A stretch of DNA of 10,657 nucleotides from contig JANQKX010000280.1 of assembly GCA_028280915.1 (NCBI GenBank), forward strand, positions 1 through 10,657, in the 5' to 3' direction. Under the pieces are notes generated by a model. It was not told the DNA's origin and did no database searches. It worked only from the letters and a program-made list of their open reading frames with translations. Each line of letters opens with the position of its first letter. Position 1 is the stretch's first letter. Below are positions 6,911-10,657 of the stretch, piece after piece. Source of the stretch: Kiloniellaceae bacterium (lineage in GTDB: Bacteria > Pseudomonadota > Alphaproteobacteria > Kiloniellales > Kiloniellaceae). The translations under genes and the position numbers were made by a program.

Positions 6911-8344
6911 TCAGTTGGGCGGCCTTGTATAACCGAGATCCTCGGCCCGTAAAATGGCCGCGCGGCCCCCGTGTTGTTCAATTTTCACGGCCTGATCCGC
7001 GAAGGCTTGGGCATTGACGGCGTCAACATCCACCACCTTGGCCAAGGCGGCTTCCATTTCCGCCCTGATGCCAAGGTGATCAGGGCTGGCGCCCAGATCC
7101 ACCCTCTCATGGGGGTCGTTCTTCATGTTGAAAAGCTGCGAGGGATAACCCGGATAGCGCACAATCTTCCAATCCCCTTTGCGCAACATGAACATCCCGG
7201 TGATGGCGCTCCAGTCGTGGTACTCGCTGAACACGGGGCGGTTCTCGTTTGGGTCTTGAATAACCTCCATCAAGGAGCTGCCCGGCAGATTCGCATCCTC
7301 GGGCCGCCGGGCGGCGCCCGCGAAATCCAAGATCGTGGGATGAAGATCGACCAGGGAAACCGGCGTCCGGGAGACCGTCCCAGCCGGCACATCCGGCCCG
7401 GCCACGATCAAGGGCACGGCGACCGAATCCTCGTACATGACCGACTTGCCCCACAAGCCGCGGTGCCCGATGTTGTCGCCGTGGTCGGAGGAATAAACGA
7501 CACGGGTGGTTTCCGATTGACCGATATCCGCTAAGGCCTTGATGATCTTGCCCAGATTGTCGTCCATGAAGGTGCAAAGGCCGTAGTAAGCCTGGCGGGC
7601 GATCCGTACCTTCTCAGCATCGAAGCCTTCATCATAGTCTGACGCTAGGCGCAGGGCATCTAGGACCGGATGGCGCGGCCGTTCCCCTTCGGCGTATTGC
7701 CGGGGCGGCGGAATGGCCCGGTCGTCATAGAGGTGGAAAAACGCCTCGGGCGCCACCAGGGGAAAATGGGGCGCCACCAGCCCCACATAGAGCACCCAGG
7801 GCTTGTCATGCTCTTGTGTCGCGGCCTGGGCGAGCCAATCGCAGGCCCGTTGTGTGACGTCCCGGTCATAGCGGGTGTAGACGGTTTCGCCGGCGCCGAT
7901 ATCCCGGGCCAGATCCTTCGACGCTTCCAGGGGCGCCGGTGGATCGCGCAACAAGCTGGACAGCCAGCCCACCCCCTTGTGGACATGCATGGGCAAAATT
8001 TCTTGGGAAAAGCCGTTATCGTCGGCGCTGCTTCGAAAATGGAGCTTACCGATGGATACCACCTCATGGCCCTCGGCCAACAATTGGGCACCCCAGCCTT
8101 TAACGGAGCCATCATGGGGCGACACGCTGTCCCAGGCGCCGATTTGATGGGGATAGCGGCCGGTTGCGAAACTGGCACGGGCCGGCACGCAGACGGGCGA
8201 GTTGGTGTAGGCACGGGAAAAAACCGTGCCACGTTGCGCCAGCCGGTCCAGATTGGGTGTGATGGCAACCTCATCGCCGTAACAACCGGCAACATCCCGA
8301 TTATGCTCGTCGGAAAAAATGATCACGGTATTGCTTGGCTGCAT
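6911..8344 (-). CDS. Sulfatase family hydrolase (formylglycine type, choline-sulfatase-like)
   Basis: A 477-residue type I sulfatase of the alkaline phosphatase superfamily, which hydrolyses a sulfate ester (some relatives cleave phosphonate monoesters). The Cys that becomes formylglycine is Cys52 in CVPAR (CxPxR), inside NSPVCVPARASFATGRYPH. Other expected residues: Asp12 in IIFSDEHNRD, Lys100/His102 in IGKLHF, His193 in APHFPL, Asp287-His288 in YSSDHGDNIGHRG, and Lys300 in LWGKSVMYED. The C-terminal QLFNMKNDPHERVDL is the usual family ending. The layout resembles choline-sulfatase (BetC), but I see no basis to name the substrate. There is no signal peptide, so it is probably cytoplasmic and acts after import. 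The start ATG at 8344 has GAGG seven bases upstream. It is the first gene of a three-gene operon diverging from the transporter genes. A formylglycine-generating enzyme is needed and is not in the window. Confidence 0.92.
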   Translation of the reverse strand: MQPSNTVIIFSDEHNRDVAGCYGDEVAITPNLDRLAQRGTVFSRAYTNSPVCVPARASFATGRYPHQIGAWDSVSPHDGSVKGWGAQLLAEGHEVVSIGKLHFRSSADDNGFSQEILPMHVHKGVGWLSSLLRDPPAPLEASKDLARDIGAGETVYTRYDRDVTQRACDWLAQAATQEHDKPWVLYVGLVAPHFPLVAPEAFFHLYDDRAIPPPRQYAEGERPRHPVLDALRLASDYDEGFDAEKVRIARQAYYGLCTFMDDNLGKIIKALADIGQSETTRVVYSSDHGDNIGHRGLWGKSVMYEDSVAVPLIVAGPDVPAGTVSRTPVSLVDLHPTILDFAGAARRPEDANLPGSSLMEVIQDPNENRPVFSEYHDWSAITGMFMLRKGDWKIVRYPGYPSQLFNMKNDPHERVDLGASPDHLGIRAEMEAALAKVVDVDAVNAQAFADQAVKIEQHGGRAAILRAEDLGYTRPPN

Positions 8345-8529
8345 CGGAAAGCCTCAAGGCGATTGGCGGCGGCCACTCCGGGGTGCCGCCGGACATCATT
8401 GACCCAAGCGGAAGCTTGCCATTTCTTTAACCTGTTTTTCAACAAAAAATCTGACAATTTGGCCACCAACACACTCTTATTACAGATTAAATTATTGTTT
8501 TTTATAAGAAATAAAATTTTCAAAAAAAC

Positions 8530-8558
8530 ATAGGTTTTAATTAAAAATATGCTATAGT
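8530..8558 (+). promoter_or_regulatory. Extended -10 sigma70-type promoter for tctC
   Basis: TGCTATAGT at 8550-8558 is an extended -10 element (TGn plus TATAGT, five of six to TATAAT). The -35 position 17 bases upstream (ATAGGT, 8530-8535) is poor, which extended -10 promoters tolerate. A-tracts at about 8495-8530 resemble an UP element. Transcription would start near 8565, giving a leader of about 65 bases before the ATG at 8631. Confidence 0.5.
8535..8546. repeat. 12-bp perfect palindrome TTTTAATTAAAA
   Basis: A perfect palindrome lies in the spacer between the -35 and -10 positions of the proposed tctC promoter. A regulator bound here would block the polymerase, so it is a possible operator. 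It is made only of A and T in an AT-rich stretch, so chance is a serious alternative. Confidence 0.3.
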
Positions 8559-8590
8559 GCCAAAACTTGGTCAAATCTCATGTCAAAAAA

Positions 8591-8613
8591 GGGGCCCGTA
8601 AAAACGAGGCCCC
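8591..8613 (+). promoter_or_regulatory. Leader hairpin upstream of tctC ribosome binding site
   Basis: GGGGCC (8591-8596) is perfectly complementary to GGCCCC (8608-8613) across an 11-base loop (CGTAAAAACGA), and an inner CG/CG pairing is possible with one bulged A. It ends five bases before the TGGAGGT ribosome binding site (8619-8625). There is no T-tract, so it is not an ordinary intrinsic terminator. It may protect the messenger end or regulate translation of the highly needed binding protein. It also argues that the in-frame ATG at 8580 is leader, not the start codon. Confidence 0.45.
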
Positions 8614-8630
8614 AACAGTGGAGGTATGTG

Positions 8631-9608
8631 ATGCTGAAAAATTCACGGCGCAATCTCCTGCGCGCCATCCCAGCTTTTTTCGCGGCAACGGGGCTGTCCT
8701 TCTTTGGCCTCACCGCGGTGTCGGGTCCTGTGTCCCAGGCTCAGGCCTCTGACTTCCCGAGCAAACCCGTTCAACTGATCGTTCCATACCGCGCCGGCGG
8801 CGGCACGGATACCATGGCCCGGGTCTATGCCAAGGCCTTGTCCAAGGAATTGGGCCAGCCGGTGGCCGTGGTCAATCACAAGGGCGGCGGCGGCGCCGTG
8901 GGCGGCTCGCGCCTGAAAAACGCCAAGCCGGACGGCTACACCATCCTGATGGGCGGCGACGACATCGCCAGCTATATCCCGTTGGTCAACGAAGTGGATT
9001 TCCAGTTCGACGATTTCCGTTACCTGGCGGCCGTGGCCGAGTATCAAAACGCCATGTACGCCAAGAAGGACGCGCCTTTCTCGACCTTTGAGGAATTGGC
9101 CGCCTACGCCAAGGAAAACCCGGGCATCCGCCTGGCCCACGTGGGCGGCATCACCAAGCCGTTCATCGAACGCTTCGTGGAGCAAAACGGCATCGACGCC
9201 AAGATCGTCGCCACCGGCGGCGGCAGTGAAATCGTTCAATTGCTGCTGGGCGACCAGATCGATGCGGCCTATTCCGGCGGCGTCCACAACAAAAATCCCG
9301 AACAATGGGTCGTGCTCGGCTCCTTCAATGCCAACCGCCTGCCCAGCGCGCCGGACAAGCCCACCTTCAAGGAAGCGGGCTACGAACTGGCCATGCCCGC
9401 TTATGTCTTGGTCATGACCCCCGCCGCGGTTCCCGACGACGTGGCCGCAACCCTGGAAGCCGCGCTTTTGAAGGCGGCTAAGGACCCGGATTACCTGACC
9501 ATCGTGCAAGAGCGCCTGCAGGCCCCGGCCCTGGCGGTGAACAGCGCCGATCTGACCACCTACATGAACGATCTTCACGGCAGCATGAAGGCCACGTTCG
9601 GCCAGTGA
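8631..9608 (+). CDS. tctC: Tripartite tricarboxylate transporter substrate-binding protein (TctC/Bug family)
   Basis: A 325-residue periplasmic binding protein that captures a carboxylate-type solute for the TctAB membrane pair. The start ATG at 8631 was chosen over 8580 because TGGAGGT (8619-8625) stands at good distance and a normal export signal then begins at residue 1. The signal has SRRNLLR (5-11), close to a twin-arginine motif, a hydrophobic core (about 13-31) and likely cleavage after AQA (39), so Tat export is possible. Mature-protein family motifs: FPSKPVQLIVPYRAGGGTDTMAR (42-64), LGQPVAVVNHKGGGGAVGG (74-92), DGYTIL (101-106), and ATGGGSEIVQLLLGDQIDAAY (194-214). It is followed by tctB after 22 bases. 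Ligand specificity of the family cannot be read from sequence. Divergent placement from the sulfatase operon suggests the ligand may be that operon's substrate. Confidence 0.93.
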   Translation: MLKNSRRNLLRAIPAFFAATGLSFFGLTAVSGPVSQAQASDFPSKPVQLIVPYRAGGGTDTMARVYAKALSKELGQPVAVVNHKGGGGAVGGSRLKNAKPDGYTILMGGDDIASYIPLVNEVDFQFDDFRYLAAVAEYQNAMYAKKDAPFSTFEELAAYAKENPGIRLAHVGGITKPFIERFVEQNGIDAKIVATGGGSEIVQLLLGDQIDAAYSGGVHNKNPEQWVVLGSFNANRLPSAPDKPTFKEAGYELAMPAYVLVMTPAAVPDDVAATLEAALLKAAKDPDYLTIVQERLQAPALAVNSADLTTYMNDLHGSMKATFGQ

Positions 9609-9630
9609 CCCAAGCGGCGGAGGCCGTGCC

Positions 9631-10158
9631 GTGAGCGACGACGACAAAGAAAGGCCCGACCTTTCCACGTTCAACCTCGTGGCCGCCTCCGTCATGACTT
9701 TGTTCGGGGTCTTTGCCCTGGCCTTTCTGATCCCTGACCATGTGCCCGCCTCGGCGGCAGATGATCAGGGGTTGGGGGCCCGTTTCATGCCCACACTTGC
9801 CGTGGGGGCCTTGACCCTGCTGACCTGCATGCTGGGCCTTAACGTCTTCATCCGCCGAGTCCGGGGCCTAGGGCCGATCCGCGAAGACAACGAAGACAAT
9901 GACGATCAAGGCTTTCATGGTAAGGAAGCCTTGAACACCCTTGCCATGCTGCTGGGCTCGGCCCTCTATGTGGCGCTTCTCTCCACCATGGGGTTCGTGG
10001 TCTCTTCGGCCATCGGCCTGGCCGCTTGCCTGCTGTTGGGCGGGGTGCGGAACTGGCTGCTGATCGCCGTCTTGAGCCTCGGCATTCCCCTCGCCCTTTC
10101 CCAGATTTTGTGGTGGGGGCTCACCATACAACTGCCGCCATTTCAGTTGTTCGACTAG
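9631..10158 (+). CDS. tctB: Tripartite tricarboxylate transporter small membrane protein (TctB family)
   Basis: A 175-residue integral membrane protein, the small and poorly conserved membrane component of a TctABC-type secondary transporter. The start is GTG at 9631, with CGGAGG seven bases upstream (9618-9623). Hydrophobic segments at about 15-34, 52-74, 99-120, 121-138 and 141-163 fit the family. Between the second and third segments is a strongly acidic hydrophilic stretch (about 84-99, REDNEDNDD then HGKE). Identity rests on size, topology and position between tctC and tctA rather than on strong motifs. It lies 22 bases after tctC and nine bases before tctA, in one operon. Confidence 0.88.
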   Translation: MSDDDKERPDLSTFNLVAASVMTLFGVFALAFLIPDHVPASAADDQGLGARFMPTLAVGALTLLTCMLGLNVFIRRVRGLGPIREDNEDNDDQGFHGKEALNTLAMLLGSALYVALLSTMGFVVSSAIGLAACLLLGGVRNWLLIAVLSLGIPLALSQILWWGLTIQLPPFQLFD

Positions 10159-10167
10159 GGCTGACGG

Positions 10168-10657
10168 ATGGAACAGATTCTGCCCCAACTCGCCGCCGGT
10201 TTCGAAGCCGCCTTCACCCTGTGGAACCTGGCCTTCATCATCCTGGGGGTGGTGATCGGGATTGTCATGGGCGTCTTGCCGGGGGTCGGCAGCTTGACGG
10301 CGATCCCGGTCTTGATCCCCATCACGTTTTACATGGAGCCGGTGACCGCGCTGGCCTTCCTCATCGCCATCACCAAGGGGGGGACGTCCGGCGGTGCCAT
10401 TCCCGCGATTTTGCTGAACGCGCCGGGCAGCGCCGAAAACGTGGCGACCGCCCGGGACGGCTATCCCCTGGCCAAGAAAGGCAAGCCGGTCAAGGCCATG
10501 CGCATGGCCCTTTATTCCTCGGTATTCGGCGACTGCGCCAGCGACGTGGTCCTGATTGCCCTGGCGGCGCCCTGCGCGGCCATCGCGCTGTTGTTCGGTC
10601 CGGCGGAAATCACCGCCATTACCGTCCTGGCCTCCACCCTCATCGCCGGGCTGTCCG
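10168..10657 (+). CDS. tctA: Tripartite tricarboxylate transporter large membrane protein (TctA family), 3' end missing
   Basis: The first 163 residues of the large membrane permease, which moves the solute using an ion gradient; full members are about 500 residues, so roughly two thirds lies beyond the window. The start is ATG at 10168, with AGGG (10157-10160) seven bases upstream. Signature segments: GIVMGVLPGVGSLTAIPVL (31-49), the GG-rich ITKGGTSGGAIPAILLNAPG (68-87), and ATARDGYPLAKKGKPVKAMR (93-112), then SSVFGDCASDVVLIALAAP and LLFGPAEITAITVL. Many relatives have a Tyr-Gly-Gly-Ser type sequence where this protein has TSGGA, a small variation in a conserved region near the transport path. 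The frame is open to the last base. Confidence 0.93.
   Translation, partial: MEQILPQLAAGFEAAFTLWNLAFIILGVVIGIVMGVLPGVGSLTAIPVLIPITFYMEPVTALAFLIAITKGGTSGGAIPAILLNAPGSAENVATARDGYPLAKKGKPVKAMRMALYSSVFGDCASDVVLIALAAPCAAIALLFGPAEITAITVLASTLIAGLS

Larger units (their letters stand above)
8345..8630. promoter_or_regulatory. Divergent AT-rich intergenic region between sulfatase operon and transporter operon
   Basis: This 286-base gap separates the minus-strand sulfatase start from the plus-strand tctC start. From about 8420 to 8580 it is strikingly AT-rich with many A- and T-tracts, against GC-rich coding sequence on both sides, as expected for a curved or nucleoid-protein-bound double promoter. It contains the plus-strand promoter, the palindrome and the leader hairpin listed separately. 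A five-pair hairpin, CAAGC-GGAA-GCTTG (8405-8418), lies in what would be the sulfatase leader. I could not pick a convincing minus-strand -35/-10 pair because of low complexity. No real gene is seen in it. Confidence 0.7.

Noticed and set aside
8323..8574. Minus-strand 83-codon reading frame across the AT-rich intergenic region
   Set aside because: It has low-complexity Lys/Ile/Leu/Phe composition, overlaps the sulfatase start in another frame and matches no family I know; it is a by-product of AT-rich DNA.
8580..8630. ATG at 8580 as the tctC start
   Set aside because: It would put 17 charged residues before the signal peptide and place the hairpin and the TGGAGGT site inside the coding sequence; ATG 8631 is better.
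8643..9695. Long minus-strand reading frame opposite tctC
   Set aside because: It is rich in Gly, His and Ala with no domain motif, as expected for the antisense of a GC-rich gene; tctC on the plus strand is clearly real.

Overview
This is a high-GC bacterial window of compact, mostly metabolic genes. The style (good Shine-Dalgarno sites, TctABC-type uptake genes, a 2-oxoglutarate oxygenase of the gamma-butyrobetaine type, an ADP-forming CoA ligase) suggests a proteobacterium, most likely an alphaproteobacterium of a free-living marine or soil lineage. That assignment is inferred from gene content only; no rRNA or other marker gene is present. No tRNA, CRISPR array, insertion sequence or phage gene was seen.

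There are three transcription units. (A) Positions 1-3716, plus strand: the 3' part of a gamma-butyrobetaine-hydroxylase-like dioxygenase, an ADP-forming acyl-CoA synthetase and a crotonase-fold enoyl-CoA hydratase. They overlap by 8 and 4 bases, so they are almost certainly translationally coupled. The chemistry fits in series: hydroxylate a carboxylic acid, activate it as a CoA thioester, then dehydrate or hydrate it. (B) Positions 8344-3750, minus strand, converging on A: a cytoplasmic formylglycine-type sulfatase-family hydrolase, a 761-residue DUF3604/PHP-like putative metallohydrolase, and a homologue of phosphosulfolactate synthase (ComA), with gaps of only 50 and 30 bases. (C) From 8631 off the right edge, plus strand: a tripartite tricarboxylate transporter, with binding protein (TctC/Bug), small membrane protein (TctB) and the first 163 residues of the large membrane protein (TctA).

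Units B and C diverge from a 286-base, strongly AT-rich intergenic region (8345-8630). It holds a good extended -10 promoter for the transporter, a 12-bp palindrome next to it, and a GC-rich leader hairpin just before the tctC ribosome binding site. Shared control of uptake and the sulfatase operon is the simplest reading, but no regulator gene is in the window.

Taken together the window looks like an uncharacterised catabolic locus. An organic acid, perhaps a sulfate ester or sulfonate, is bound and imported by the transporter, processed by the sulfatase, PHP-like and ComA-like enzymes, and its carbon skeleton (possibly a betaine-like acid) enters CoA-thioester metabolism through unit A. The enzyme families are well supported; the substrate and the link between the units are inference.
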